64,000 nt of DNA from Bacillaceae bacterium JMAK1 (lineage in GTDB: Bacteria; Bacillota; Bacilli; Bacillales; Marinococcaceae): positions 1,178,001-1,242,000 of the forward strand of contig JIBW01000002.1 in NCBI GenBank assembly GCA_012970285.1, given 5' to 3'. The translations under genes were made by a program, and so were the position numbers. The notes below the pieces were generated by a model that was not told the DNA's origin, searched no databases, and saw only the letters and a list, made by a program, of their open reading frames with translations. The first letter of the stretch is position 1. Each line of letters opens with the position of its first letter. Shown one piece after another: positions 27,495-35,590 of the stretch.

Positions 27495-28743
27495 GTTCCA
27501 CATCCCCTTCTCGTGGTCTAATATTTACATGAGGTGCTATCTTCTTATTGATAACAGCGTTGCTCATAAAAGGTACCTGAATGACCTTCTTCTTTGTTCG
27601 CTTGTAAATCCCGCGCCCTTTAATATCGGGCAATTCTTCTGCTCCACCCTCATCAATCGTCGCCATCGAAGCTGTCTGTGACTGTAAAATAAACGTCAAT
27701 CGAGCACCTACATTTTGTCGTACTTGTGATGGCAGCGTTTCATTAGTTGGATACTGCGTCCCGTATACGAGTCTGTAGCCTGCTCCACGTCCAAGTCTGG
27801 CAATTGTTTTAATGTGCTCAAGAGCTTTAGGTGCGCTTTGTGCTAACTCGCCACCTTCATCAAGCACCACAAAATGACGCTTCTTTATGCCTGCTTCTCT
27901 TACGTCTTCATAATTATTGGCTACACAATTTGCAGTCTGACGCTTCATGTCATCCACGATCGCTGCAAGAGATTCTTTGGCATCCTCCGGATCGGTGACG
28001 ATCCTCTTTACTTGCTTACAATCCTTGAAACGAGCAAATGCTGAGCCTTCTTTTAAATCAAACAATGAAAACTCCACGTTGTCAGGGTTTTGCTCGATTA
28101 GTGTTGTAATCATGGATTTTAGATAAACAGACTTACCATAGCCACTCGCACCTGCAACGATTAAATGCGCTACCTCTTCAAAATCATGAAAGATTACTCC
28201 TTCACGCTCTTTGCCAACGCAGACGGACCATGTCTTTGACCTGTGTTGCTCATCATTCCAATCAAGCTCATTTGGCAGCCGTTCATCATAAACTCGTATC
28301 TTCATCATCCCATCAAAATGCAAAGACACTTCTTTCATTGCCTTCCTGTGCTGAGGATTCATGATTCGCTTAAGATCCCTTATTAAGTTGCGACTAGGTC
28401 TAAGTGTTAAATAATCCTTTAGCGATATTTCTGCCTTTTTTATGTTTAGACCATCTTCAATTAGTTGTTTCCTTGATTCAATATCTTCTGAACCGATCCC
28501 CAACGGCAATTGAAAAACATACTCGTAACCATCAGTGATCTTCCTTTTACGATGTAGTCTTACTGTCCTTTCTTTATCTCCGTCATTGATTCTGCAACCG
28601 TTGCTGTACAAGATCTGTTGTATTTTCTTACCGTCATTAATTGGTTGATTTGTACTTTTAAATTTTGTGAAACCGATGACCCCAAGTGCGACTACAGAAC
28701 TTCCAATTTTCACAGATGTCAATCCAGCTAGCTCTAGAAGCAA
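27427..28743 (-). CDS. FtsK/SpoIIIE-like DNA translocase
   Basis: This 438-residue P-loop ATPase of the FtsK/HerA group has Walker A GASGYGKS (residues 198-205) and Walker B HFVVLDEGGE (about 290). There is one N-terminal hydrophobic segment (about 8-26). It lacks the long linker and gamma domain of cellular SpoIIIE. Such proteins occur beside Replic_Relax genes in the lysogeny region of B. cereus-group phages and on plasmids and ICEs. They probably move element DNA; whether for partition, transfer or replication is not known. Confidence 0.8.
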   Translation of the reverse strand: MLLELAGLTSVKIGSSVVALGVIGFTKFKSTNQPINDGKKIQQILYSNGCRINDGDKERTVRLHRKRKITDGYEYVFQLPLGIGSEDIESRKQLIEDGLNIKKAEISLKDYLTLRPSRNLIRDLKRIMNPQHRKAMKEVSLHFDGMMKIRVYDERLPNELDWNDEQHRSKTWSVCVGKEREGVIFHDFEEVAHLIVAGASGYGKSVYLKSMITTLIEQNPDNVEFSLFDLKEGSAFARFKDCKQVKRIVTDPEDAKESLAAIVDDMKRQTANCVANNYEDVREAGIKKRHFVVLDEGGELAQSAPKALEHIKTIARLGRGAGYRLVYGTQYPTNETLPSQVRQNVGARLTFILQSQTASMATIDEGGAEELPDIKGRGIYKRTKKKVIQVPFMSNAVINKKIAPHVNIRPREGDVEHASQDHCVPAKDRKYPIVIEEA

Positions 28744-28825
28744 TTTCCCACCTCCCCGAAAGTATTTACATAGTAAATAGTTGGGCTTTTAAGTTTGAGT
28801 AATTATTTGCTGAATCCATTGCAAC

Positions 28826-28949
28826 TACTGACTTTTCAGTATTACGTTTGCCCTGATGTACTGTCACTTAATAGATAATATTGCTGTCTGCATGTACTTT
28901 ATATCTTGTCTACATAAAAAAAATTAAAGGACATGTAATATTTCTGTCT
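28826..28949. promoter_or_regulatory. Control region with repeated operator-like motifs
   Basis: The 231-base gap 28744-28974 between divergent genes holds two 14-mers identical at 13 positions: TAATATTGCTGTCT (28876-28889) and TAATATTTCTGTCT (28936-28949), 60 bases apart. It also holds a palindrome TACTGA-CTTT-TCAGTA (28826-28841). They are candidate sites for the XRE protein encoded at 28975. Confidence 0.5.
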
Positions 28950-28974
28950 AATATTAGAATTAGGGGTGAACCGA

Positions 28975-29184
28975 ATGGAATTTAGATGTAGATTAAAAAT
29001 TATCCTGTGGGAAAAGAATATAAAACAGGGAGAGTTTGCTAAAGCAGTAGGAATTAGTCAGGCTGGTATTAGTTCATTAGTTAATAATAAATCATTGCCA
29101 ACATTTGAAAATGCGTATAAGATCTGCAAGGACTTAGGTATGGAGATTTATGAAATTTGGGAGGAAGAAAATGAGGAGTTATAA
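28975..29184 (+). CDS. Small XRE-family regulator
   Basis: This 69-residue Cro-like protein is almost entirely a helix-turn-helix: KQGEFAKAVGISQAGISSLVNNKSLPTFENAYKICK (given as a region). I choose the ATG at 28975, since AGGGGTG lies 6 bases upstream; a GTG at 28966 is inside that site. It is transcribed away from the FtsK-like gene and with the next gene. Confidence 0.8.
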   Translation: MEFRCRLKIILWEKNIKQGEFAKAVGISQAGISSLVNNKSLPTFENAYKICKDLGMEIYEIWEEENEEL

Positions 29185-29185
29185 A

Positions 29186-29551
29186 ATGGAGACAACCGTC
29201 AAAGCAAAAAATATCAGCTTGAAAACGTCCAATAAAATTGAAACCACTGGTATTTTAAGTCATGGTAATAACCGTATTTTGAAAACAAACAAACGCATGA
29301 TCAATCTTATAGGAGAAATGAGAACCTCTTTCTTGGATATGAATCAATATGGCCTCGAAAATTGTATAATGGCATATGGAGAAGAAATTGTAAGTGGCAC
29401 ATATTATTTAGAATTAGAGGATAAAAACATTTATGGGAATGTTTTATTTTTTGGTAAGTCAGATCAATTTTTAACCGATTTTCCAGTTGAAGCTATAGAG
29501 GACTTAAATAAATTTATAAGCAACCATATCAAAATGAAAAAAGACGAATAA
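29186..29551 (+). CDS. Unrecognised protein in the XRE unit
   Basis: The 121-residue product has no motif I recognise. It has a basic N-terminal half and an acidic C-terminal half with alternating hydrophobic residues (YYLELEDKNIYGNVLFFG). I start it at 29186 because GAGGAG lies 7 bases upstream; an earlier in-frame ATG at 29171 overlaps the XRE gene. Co-transcription with an XRE gene allows a toxin-antitoxin or repressor-partner reading, but nothing in the sequence proves it. Confidence 0.6.
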   Translation: METTVKAKNISLKTSNKIETTGILSHGNNRILKTNKRMINLIGEMRTSFLDMNQYGLENCIMAYGEEIVSGTYYLELEDKNIYGNVLFFGKSDQFLTDFPVEAIEDLNKFISNHIKMKKDE

Positions 29552-29581
29552 AAACCCCCACCTTTCTGAGAGGATGGGGGC
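29551..29581 (-). terminator. Distal terminator of the lysis/late operon
   Basis: On the minus strand a 9-bp stem (CCCCCA-CCT type with one bulge, 29555-29580) is followed by TTTTTATT. With the next element it forms a tandem stop after the endolysin gene, or shields the convergent XRE unit. Confidence 0.6.
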
Positions 29582-29662
29582 GGTGCCAAGATAACAATGC
29601 TCAACTCTATTCTTCATAGTTGAATATACTGATAATTCTATCTCTTGTCAATCTGAAAATAT

Positions 29663-29692
29663 AAAAAAAAGACCCCCACTATTTGTGAGGGG
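29663..29692 (-). terminator. Proximal terminator of the lysis/late operon
   Basis: On the minus strand CCCCTCAC pairs with GTGGGGGG-type bases (one G-U pair, possible only in this orientation), and TC plus eight T residues follow. The rest of the gap 29582-29762 shows nothing else. Confidence 0.7.
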
Positions 29693-29762
29693 AATTGACC
29701 TAAATAAGAGAATTTCTACTTCAAATATAATATTATTGATAAATCTTATCAACCATTATCTT

Positions 29763-30728
29763 TTATCTATGCTTTAGCCCACGAACAACCTGCTCTCCTT
29801 GCAATCTCAAAAGCTCCTCCTGCGTCATCGTTCCGCCTTCAATCTTTTCTACCCAGGATTGCTGAATTGCCTTATCGCCATTGATTGACTTGTCTGCCCA
29901 TGCCTTGATGATAGGCGTCCAGACATTACGTGTGTTGTGGTTTAGACGCTCATTACGCCCAATCATTGTTACGGTTTGCGCTCTTGTAACGTTGTGATTA
30001 GGCTTCTCTCCATTGGTGACGCCTTCTCTAACCTTCAATTCCATAAATTCACGGTGTACCTCTGGTACAGTTTCGCTAGGCTCATCCTTGTGCAACGTAG
30101 CTTTTGTTAACACACCGATAGCATCACTAGTTGTTAATTCGTCTTGTTCATATGCTTTCTTTTCGTTTGCATTCCCATGTTCAGCTAATACCTTTTCAAA
30201 AAGCTGTTGTGAGCTTCCCCATGTAAATCCTAGTGCAGTCACATACTTCACCTCTTCCTTTGGATTATGAACAATTGATTTAACCTCTTCGCTCTGTGCA
30301 ATCAGTTGCTTAAACCTTCCCCACGGGAAGTTACGGCCAGGACAATTCGTCTGACCTACATCGCTATGACGGATCACGTCATTAGCTGTTAAGCCATGTT
30401 GACGCATAAGTTTTCGTACTTCCTGCACAAAACGTAAGAATAACTCTTCATCAATGTGTTCAATGTCATAGTTCCCTTCAACACAAACACCTAAGGAATC
30501 ACTGTTGTTGTTGGCAGCATGAGCACCTACATTTAAACCACGTAGCTCATAAAATTCATGGTTCTTTTGCAGGTAGTAATTGTATCCTGCCCCTGACCAT
30601 CCTTGATTGCGGTGTTGGTTGTGGACCTGTAGATAAGAGTAACGGACAGCACCCGGATGATGAATGATAATCCGTCTTACTTGACGGATCCGTGTTAAAC
30701 TGCCCCATCTTAGAGTAGGTTTAATCAT
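29763..30728 (-). CDS. N-acetylmuramoyl-L-alanine amidase (endolysin)
   Basis: This phage endolysin cuts the bond between MurNAc and the stem peptide. The N-terminal Amidase_2/PGRP-type domain (about 1-145) has the zinc histidine in IIIHHPG (23-24), the stretch WSGAGYNYY, and the final ligands in RHSDVGQTNCPGRNFPW. The C-terminal half has two weak repeats containing VTRAQTVTMIGR and IKAWADKSINGDKAIQ, which look like SLH-like or wall-binding elements. The start has AGGAGGG 7 bases upstream. It follows two holin genes in a lysis cassette. Confidence 0.9.
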   Translation of the reverse strand: MIKPTLRWGSLTRIRQVRRIIIHHPGAVRYSYLQVHNQHRNQGWSGAGYNYYLQKNHEFYELRGLNVGAHAANNNSDSLGVCVEGNYDIEHIDEELFLRFVQEVRKLMRQHGLTANDVIRHSDVGQTNCPGRNFPWGRFKQLIAQSEEVKSIVHNPKEEVKYVTALGFTWGSSQQLFEKVLAEHGNANEKKAYEQDELTTSDAIGVLTKATLHKDEPSETVPEVHREFMELKVREGVTNGEKPNHNVTRAQTVTMIGRNERLNHNTRNVWTPIIKAWADKSINGDKAIQQSWVEKIEGGTMTQEELLRLQGEQVVRGLKHR

Positions 30729-30731
30729 GAG

Positions 30732-30992
30732 TCATCCCTCCTTTTTATCTGGAGTTACATGCTTTGCAAGCTCAAACAGACCTACTGCCGTAAGTCCACT
30801 GATACCACCTGCCCATAAGCGCTCTAACAATGCCAAATCTGTAAATGGTGCAGCAGCAAATCCAAGTAAAAGCCCCACAATCAATGCAATTGCGGGGAGG
30901 ATGCGCTTGCTAACTTGGAATTGTTTTACTCCTTGTACGATTCCTGCAGTTACTGGTGCAATAATTGATGCCAAAATTAAAATTTCTGTCAT
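30732..30992 (-). CDS. Holin (small, two-helix)
   Basis: The 86-residue protein has hydrophobic segments at about 5-20 and 31-50, a third short one near 64-76, and a charged tail KHVTPDKKEG. Its position between a second holin and the endolysin supports a lysis role. It resembles XhlB/A118-type holins. Confidence 0.75.
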   Translation of the reverse strand: MTEILILASIIAPVTAGIVQGVKQFQVSKRILPAIALIVGLLLGFAAAPFTDLALLERLWAGGISGLTAVGLFELAKHVTPDKKEG

Positions 30993-31447
30993 TCTCCATC
31001 ATCCTTTTTGTTTTTTTCGTAATAACTTGTACCCTTAAAAATATCTACAGCCCTAAGTACCGGTACCGGCATGGTGAGCCCCATCTTCCCTAAATTTTCT
31101 GTTATGCTGATTAGCTCGTTAAACAAGTAATAAATAATAGCTGCAGACATAACTGATATATCCAGCTCACCGATCGTCAGCGGGTAATCTAACTGGTCCA
31201 GATAAACCTGATCAATTATATGAGCAATTGCAACAACACCAAAGATCATAATTTTTTTGGGGATACCCCAAAATCCTACTCGAGCATTAAGCTCTCCCCT
31301 ATACCCAGCAGAGATCACGCCTGTTAAATAATCAAAAGATACAAAAAAGATGAGTGCGCCGATTAAGATCGACCACCCACCAAATAAGAAAGACATAACT
31401 AATGAAATCAAAGCCATTGCTGGTTTCACATTACTCACCACCTCCAT
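30989..31447 (-). CDS. Phage holin, phi29/Cph1 (toxin secretion/lysis) family
   Basis: The 152-residue product has several membrane helices and the family signature FDYLTGVISAGYRGELNARVGFWG (about 40-63, given as a region), followed by KKIMIFGVVAIAHIID. I use the ATG at 31447 after GGGAGGGG; the GTG at 31462 lies in the ribosome site. It overlaps the smaller holin by 4 bases. Confidence 0.87.
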   Translation of the reverse strand: MEVVSNVKPAMALISLVMSFLFGGWSILIGALIFFVSFDYLTGVISAGYRGELNARVGFWGIPKKIMIFGVVAIAHIIDQVYLDQLDYPLTIGELDISVMSAAIIYYLFNELISITENLGKMGLTMPVPVLRAVDIFKGTSYYEKNKKDDGE

Positions 31448-31463
31448 AGATGCCCCTCCCACC

Positions 31464-31784
31464 TTAAATAGTACCTACGAACATCCAATCCCTTGCTACG
31501 ATCCCCGTCTCATCACCCGTTACTTGCCAATCATTGAGGATATACAGCCAATCCTTTGCATTTGTTGTCTCTGATACAACGATCTTGTAACCTTCGTAAG
31601 TTCGCAACATTTCAATTTGCTCATCGTATTGCCCTGTCACAAAAAACGATAAATAGAGACGACCAAGCCTTTGCCTCATGTTGCGGTAATCAACGTAGAG
31701 AACCACTGGCATAAGCTCAATCTCTCCAAAATCATTTTCGTAATGCAAGTTCAATAGGTGCTCATAATAAAATTCAAAATTCAT
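31464..31784 (-). CDS. Uncharacterised phage protein before the holins
   Basis: The 106-residue protein, starting MNFEFYYEHLLNLHYEND, is rich in aromatic residues and ends WQVTGDETGIVARDWMFVGTI. Proteins of this size and position (between tail fibre genes and holins) occur in PBSX-like phages. I cannot assign a role. Confidence 0.65.
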   Translation of the reverse strand: MNFEFYYEHLLNLHYENDFGEIELMPVVLYVDYRNMRQRLGRLYLSFFVTGQYDEQIEMLRTYEGYKIVVSETTNAKDWLYILNDWQVTGDETGIVARDWMFVGTI

Positions 31785-31859
31785 AAATATCCCCTCCTAC
31801 TTTATAAGTCAGGTATAAAGCAGTAAAAGGGGAGGTTTTAAGCATAAAAAATACACTTA

Positions 31860-32009
31860 TTACACTTGAAAGTATCCTCTCTCAGATAAAACTTGAATAC
31901 AATCATCCCTAAATAAAGATGGAACGACTGTAATACCATCATTATTTTCTTCAAGTGCTCGTTGATTACGTTGTACCAGATCGGCATACATTCTTGCTAT
32001 AGCAGACAT
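31860..32009 (-). CDS. Short phage protein, XkdX/CD1375-like
   Basis: This 49-residue protein begins MSAIARMYADLVQRNQRALEE and ends LSERGYFQV, a layout (short helix MYADLV plus helix-hairpin) shared by CD1375-like proteins near phage tail fibres. The start codon shares bases with the stop of the upstream gene (TAATG). Confidence 0.75.
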   Translation of the reverse strand: MSAIARMYADLVQRNQRALEENNDGITVVPSLFRDDCIQVLSERGYFQV

Positions 32010-32335
32010 TATTTTTCACCTCCCATAAATTCAATAAATTCAGCCATCGCTAATTGCATTTCTAACTTATTCGATTCAGTTAGTTCAACAGATTCTGCCA
32101 AAGCCAAGCTAAGTGATTCAATTTGGGATAAACCATCTACTAAATTTTCTTGTTCGAATCTACTCTTATCATGGATAAGATTCCCATCTTCTAAATACCA
32201 TTCAAACCAATTCTCCAAGCTAAATCCTTCTGGAGCAGGTGAATTTTCAAATAATTGTATGGTATTATCATCAACCGAACAACCAACAATTTCATTATTT
32301 TCAATCAATACATGTAACTTGCTAATTGAAATCAC
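32009..32335 (-). CDS. XkdW-like tail-region protein
   Basis: The 108-residue acidic protein carries an N-terminal ISKLHVLIENNEIVGCSVDDNTI segment and a C-terminal helix rich in Leu and Glu (LSLALAESVELTESNKLEMQLAMAEFIEFM). Size, composition and location match XkdW of PBSX. The start is uncertain: the GTG at 32335 overlaps the GGGGTGAT ribosome-like site. Confidence 0.6.
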   Translation of the reverse strand: MISISKLHVLIENNEIVGCSVDDNTIQLFENSPAPEGFSLENWFEWYLEDGNLIHDKSRFEQENLVDGLSQIESLSLALAESVELTESNKLEMQLAMAEFIEFMGGEK

Positions 32336-32338
32336 CCC

Positions 32339-33121
32339 TTAGTCCATATTTACAAAATGGATAGTACTCTGAGCTGTCCCACCGCTTTCAGACATAAATT
32401 CTAAATTACTATAAGAAAGTACGTGACGTACATCTATATTGTTTCCTCCCCCAAAGTCAGCAGCTGAACCGGCAAACTCACTTTCACTTCCTGCATGCTT
32501 AGTACGTAGAAGACGTCTATTTGAGGAGTTTCCACCCACTGTATACTTCAGAACCAAATACCTTTGAATGTTATTATTGAAACGAGTCCAATTATAGTTT
32601 GCATTTCCATTAGCCGTTTGCATTGAAGTTAGGTGGTTATTCTCTAAATAAGAAATAACTCGGTCATTATTTCTTATCTTGTCAACTGCATCTCCGTTAT
32701 TCCAAATGGCATGACGGTAGTTAGCTTTAGAAAATGCTTTGTCTAGATAGATAGTGTTGTTTAAAATCATATTAAGAAGTGGTTCATTTGCTATAGTACT
32801 CTCAGCAACTGAGGGATCTTGACTTTCTAAAACCAGCTCAAGTAAACCATCAATTGCCTCAAATTCAATCATTGCATTTAAGACTTTTTCACTGTTTAAA
32901 AACATTAAATTTGCATCACCATAAGAGAAGTATTGTTCAAATAATTCTATATTAGAAACCAATTCATTGATTTTTTCCTGGGATAAATACGAAGGAAAAG
33001 CTCCAAATATAAATTCATCAGTTAAATGCACATCTAAATTATTGCTGTGATCAATTAAATCAGGTAATGTAGCGATCTTTTTTCCACCAACTGTCGTGTC
33101 ATTCCCAAAATGTGAAGCCAT
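32339..33121 (-). CDS. Putative tail fibre or tip protein
   Basis: The 260-residue product begins MASHFGNDTTVGGKKIATLPDLIDHSNN and ends in a beta-rich glycine/serine segment. It contains helical runs of Asn, Leu and Glu in the middle. It follows the tyrosine recombinase gene and precedes XkdW-like, the place of the receptor-binding or accessory fibre gene. I start it at 33121 with AAAGGAG 8 bases upstream, inside the last codons of the recombinase gene. Confidence 0.6.
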   Translation of the reverse strand: MASHFGNDTTVGGKKIATLPDLIDHSNNLDVHLTDEFIFGAFPSYLSQEKINELVSNIELFEQYFSYGDANLMFLNSEKVLNAMIEFEAIDGLLELVLESQDPSVAESTIANEPLLNMILNNTIYLDKAFSKANYRHAIWNNGDAVDKIRNNDRVISYLENNHLTSMQTANGNANYNWTRFNNNIQRYLVLKYTVGGNSSNRRLLRTKHAGSESEFAGSAADFGGGNNIDVRHVLSYSNLEFMSESGGTAQSTIHFVNMD

Positions 33122-33138
33122 AGTTATCTCCTTTCTGT

Positions 33139-33978
33139 CTAAAAACAAATCTCATGTGATTTACGAAGATGTTCAATCGTTACGGTTGTATAAATTTGCG
33201 TAGTCTCAATTTTTGCATGCCCTAAAAACTTACTAACATCCTGCAAAGGCACTCCACTCTCAAGCATGTGAGTCGCAAATGTATGTCTAAGACGATGAGG
33301 ATACACCTCTTTTTCAATCCCGGCCCTCTGAGCAAGCTCCTTAAAGATACCTCGAATACGATCCTTTCCCATACGCCTTGGCATCCGATCAGTCAGAATG
33401 AAGGCAGGATCAGTTCCTTTTCTAGTACTGAAATATTCTTTAATCCAAAATGCCGCTCGTCGGCTAAACATCACTATGCGCTCCTGATCACCCTTACCAT
33501 GCACGACCACAGTTCTAGTTTCAAAGTTAAATTGTTCTTTATTTAGAGATTGGACCTCACTGATTCGACAACCGGCAGAGTAGAAGAATTCGAAAAGAGC
33601 ATGTTCTTTTGGAGTCTTGCAAGCGATCCTCATGCGCTCAACATCTTCTTTGCTCAAATCTTTCGGTACACGTTTTCCTTGTTTTGGCTCTCGTATATAA
33701 ACTGCTACGTTTTTATTTATAAAACCCTCTTCATGTACCCATCTGAAAATTGAACGAACTGCCCTGATATATGCTGCAACAGTAGATGGTTTACATCTTT
33801 TGCTTAAGTCCAACACAAACGCTTTAATGTTATTTGTCATAACGTCATCAATAAGTACATCACCGTTAAATAAAACAAAGGCTCTCCAACGATAAGCGTA
33901 CTCCTTGATGGTCTTATCGCTATAATTTTCGATTACTTTTTCGTATCTATAAGCACTCCACACTTCCGATAGCAACAT
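33139..33978 (-). CDS. Tyrosine recombinase (XerC/D-like) in the tail-fibre region
   Basis: The 279-residue protein has an N-terminal SAM-like core-binding domain (about 1-90) and a catalytic domain with all active-site residues: R138 (GCRISE), K162, H228/R231 (HRLRHTF), H254 (FLGHAK) and Y263 (QIYTT). It is XerD-like in length. It sits between tail-tip genes, not at the element end, so it is unlikely to be the integrase, a role filled by the serine recombinase. It faces a small RHH gene across a palindrome-rich promoter region. Possible roles are fibre-gene inversion, dimer resolution, or a separate insertion. Confidence 0.9.
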   Translation of the reverse strand: MLLSEVWSAYRYEKVIENYSDKTIKEYAYRWRAFVLFNGDVLIDDVMTNNIKAFVLDLSKRCKPSTVAAYIRAVRSIFRWVHEEGFINKNVAVYIREPKQGKRVPKDLSKEDVERMRIACKTPKEHALFEFFYSAGCRISEVQSLNKEQFNFETRTVVVHGKGDQERIVMFSRRAAFWIKEYFSTRKGTDPAFILTDRMPRRMGKDRIRGIFKELAQRAGIEKEVYPHRLRHTFATHMLESGVPLQDVSKFLGHAKIETTQIYTTVTIEHLRKSHEICF

Positions 33979-33993
33979 AATACCAGCTCCTCA

Positions 33994-34063
33994 TAAGTTA
34001 TATAACTTGTATAACTAACTTAAACTACTATTATGAACTTGTCAATATAAGTTATATAACTTA
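33994..34063. promoter_or_regulatory. Divergent promoter region with repeated palindrome
   Basis: AAGTTATATAACTT, a perfect palindrome, occurs twice: 33995-34008 and 34049-34062 (the second extends to 16 bases). They are 54 bases apart. TTGACA on the minus strand (34045-34040) and TTGTCA on the plus strand (34039-34044) lie between them. They are likely operators for the RHH protein. Confidence 0.75.
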
Positions 34064-34085
34064 CACTGAAAACAGGAGGTGGGTT

Positions 34086-34235
34086 ATGGCTGTAGACAAA
34101 ACGAAGAACACTCAAAAGCTTGTCACTTTACCTAATGAGATGATTGAAAAAATTGATCATTATTGGCACGACAATAAATTAAAAAATCGAAGTGAAGCTA
34201 TTAGAGAACTTATTGAAAAAGGACTGTCCAAATAA
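34086..34235 (+). CDS. Ribbon-helix-helix (Arc/CopG-type) regulator
   Basis: The 49-residue protein has one beta strand (TQKLVTLPNEMIEKID) followed by two helices (NRSEAIRELIEKGL), the CopG/Arc fold that binds palindromic DNA as a dimer. The ribosome site AGGAGGTGGG lies just before the ATG at 34086. It is the only plus-strand gene in the structural region and has its own terminator. Confidence 0.85.
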   Translation: MAVDKTKNTQKLVTLPNEMIEKIDHYWHDNKLKNRSEAIRELIEKGLSK

Positions 34236-34250
34236 TGACAGTCCTTTTTC
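34216..34250 (+). terminator. Terminator of the RHH gene
   Basis: AAAAAGGACTGTC (34216-34228) pairs with GACAGTCCTTTTT (34237-34249), a perfect 13-bp stem whose lower strand supplies the T run. It overlaps the stop codon. Confidence 0.85.
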
Positions 34251-34288
34251 ATTTCAATAGCTATATAAGTGATATATCTAATGACTAG

Positions 34289-34549
34289 TTAGTTGATTAA
34301 GCTTTGGTTTTTGAGCCATTCAAAATACAACACCGTACCTTCTCCAAACGATTCCGCTCGATCAATCATTTCATCCACTTTTTCTAAATCTCCAAAATAC
34401 TGATTTAACCAATCAATTGATATATGTCCTGCGATCCAATCTTCTTCAAAATCATCATCATTCTTAACGTTACGTGCATACGGGTGCAAACTAAAACCTT
34501 CCACTCCTATTGATAAATCTTCTTCTAAGACATCATAAAAGTTAGTCAT
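34289..34549 (-). CDS. Acidic protein in the tail-fibre region
   Basis: The 86-residue, strongly acidic product (MTNFYDVLEEDLSIGVEGF...) has no motif I recognise. It could be an immunity-like or chaperone-like accessory of the fibre cassette. It follows the 34554-35036 gene by 4 bases. Confidence 0.6.
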   Translation of the reverse strand: MTNFYDVLEEDLSIGVEGFSLHPYARNVKNDDDFEEDWIAGHISIDWLNQYFGDLEKVDEMIDRAESFGEGTVLYFEWLKNQSLIN

Positions 34550-34553
34550 CTTT

Positions 34554-35036
34554 TCACCTCCATAATGCAGATATATTATATCTGTGTTCGTCTTCGCTCT
34601 CGTTGTGAATGATGATATTTATAACAGGAAATTGAATTTGGATAAATTCATCAATGTTAATAAATGTTCCATTTTCAACAGTGAAATCATCCCTATTGCG
34701 CCAACCAATAATTCCAGATGTCGAGAACCCAACTTCATACGCTAATTCAACACGCCATTTATGGTTTTCTTCTGAACGAGCAGATAAATAAAATTCTTTG
34801 TATTTCTCCGTGAAACTCGATCGTTTTTGAGTGACTATCGTTCGTCCCCCAGGCGCTATAGTTATGTCTCTTCCTAAAATTTCGTTGTTAACATTACTCC
34901 CAGTAGATTGATTAAGTTTTTCTAAAATCTTATCTAATTTACCTTCTACACCTTCGTCAGATGTGCGCTGCGCATACCCATCTGGTAACTTTTTCATCAT
35001 GGTTGGTAAACCAATACCCTGTCCTTCATTAGACAT
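34554..35036 (-). CDS. Tail-associated protein, unassigned
   Basis: The 160-residue product has an N-terminal disordered segment with LPDGYAQRTSDEGVEGKLDKILEKLNQ (a short helix) and a beta-rich domain from about 55, ending HRYNISALWR. It overlaps the preceding gene by 8 bases. Placed among baseplate wedge and fibre genes, it is likely a structural or capping protein. Confidence 0.6.
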   Translation of the reverse strand: MSNEGQGIGLPTMMKKLPDGYAQRTSDEGVEGKLDKILEKLNQSTGSNVNNEILGRDITIAPGGRTIVTQKRSSFTEKYKEFYLSARSEENHKWRVELAYEVGFSTSGIIGWRNRDDFTVENGTFINIDEFIQIQFPVINIIIHNESEDEHRYNISALWR

Positions 35037-35346
35037 TAATACCTACCTCCTCAAATTTAGGGCTTTGTATTTGCCCAGCTTTAGTTATGGATATACCAGC
35101 TTGATCAATATCATTAAACGATGGAGCATAGAGTGTGCCATTCATCAATCGCACCTGATCAACGGGTACTGTAGTTGGATCAGCACCCCATAACAACTTA
35201 AACTTTTCTTCAATGGTCCATACCAAAGGTATTTTTGTTTCTTCACTGAGATAGCCATCTACGTTTACTTTTAATCCCAAAGAATAGCCATCCATTACAT
35301 CCGCAAACGACGTGGCTTCGACGGCTCCATTTTTAAACCTAAGCAT
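35029..35346 (-). CDS. Tail-associated beta protein, unassigned
   Basis: The 105-residue product, MLRFKNGAVEATSFADVMDGYSLG..., overlaps the genes on both sides by 8 bases. No motif is recognised. It is conserved in place among small fibre genes of PBSX-like phages (inference from context). Confidence 0.6.
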   Translation of the reverse strand: MLRFKNGAVEATSFADVMDGYSLGLKVNVDGYLSEETKIPLVWTIEEKFKLLWGADPTTVPVDQVRLMNGTLYAPSFNDIDQAGISITKAGQIQSPKFEEVGINV

Positions 35347-35575
35347 CGCTATCAGTCACAAAGTCAATGGAATCTAAAGTAGCATTGTATTTAATTTTAA
35401 ATGGACCAAGTGCCAGCTCTTCAGAAATCTTATCTTGTTTTGTGTCCAATTCTTTTTCCATAAGATGTTCTAATGCTTTGTCATTTTCGTACAAGGTATC
35501 TTGATTTTCGTTAAACGTTTTGTAATATGCTGGAGTGGTAATCCCATACGGTTTAGGTGTCTTTAAATTAGCCAT
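35339..35575 (-). CDS. Short fibre segment protein
   Basis: The 78-residue product begins MANLKTPKPYGITTPAYYKTFNENQDTLYEN and has a helix with LEHLMEKELDTKQDK, like the N-terminal trimerising part of tail fibres. It ends by overlapping the next gene by 8 bases. Confidence 0.6.
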   Translation of the reverse strand: MANLKTPKPYGITTPAYYKTFNENQDTLYENDKALEHLMEKELDTKQDKISEELALGPFKIKYNATLDSIDFVTDSDA

Positions 35576-35590
35576 CTGTCAGTCACCACC

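Noticed and set aside
33995-34062. Repeated palindrome as a recombination (dif/att) site for the tyrosine recombinase
   Set aside because: Sites for XerC/D-like enzymes are usually about 28 bp with a 6-bp core between unlike arms; two identical short palindromes flanking divergent promoters fit operators better.
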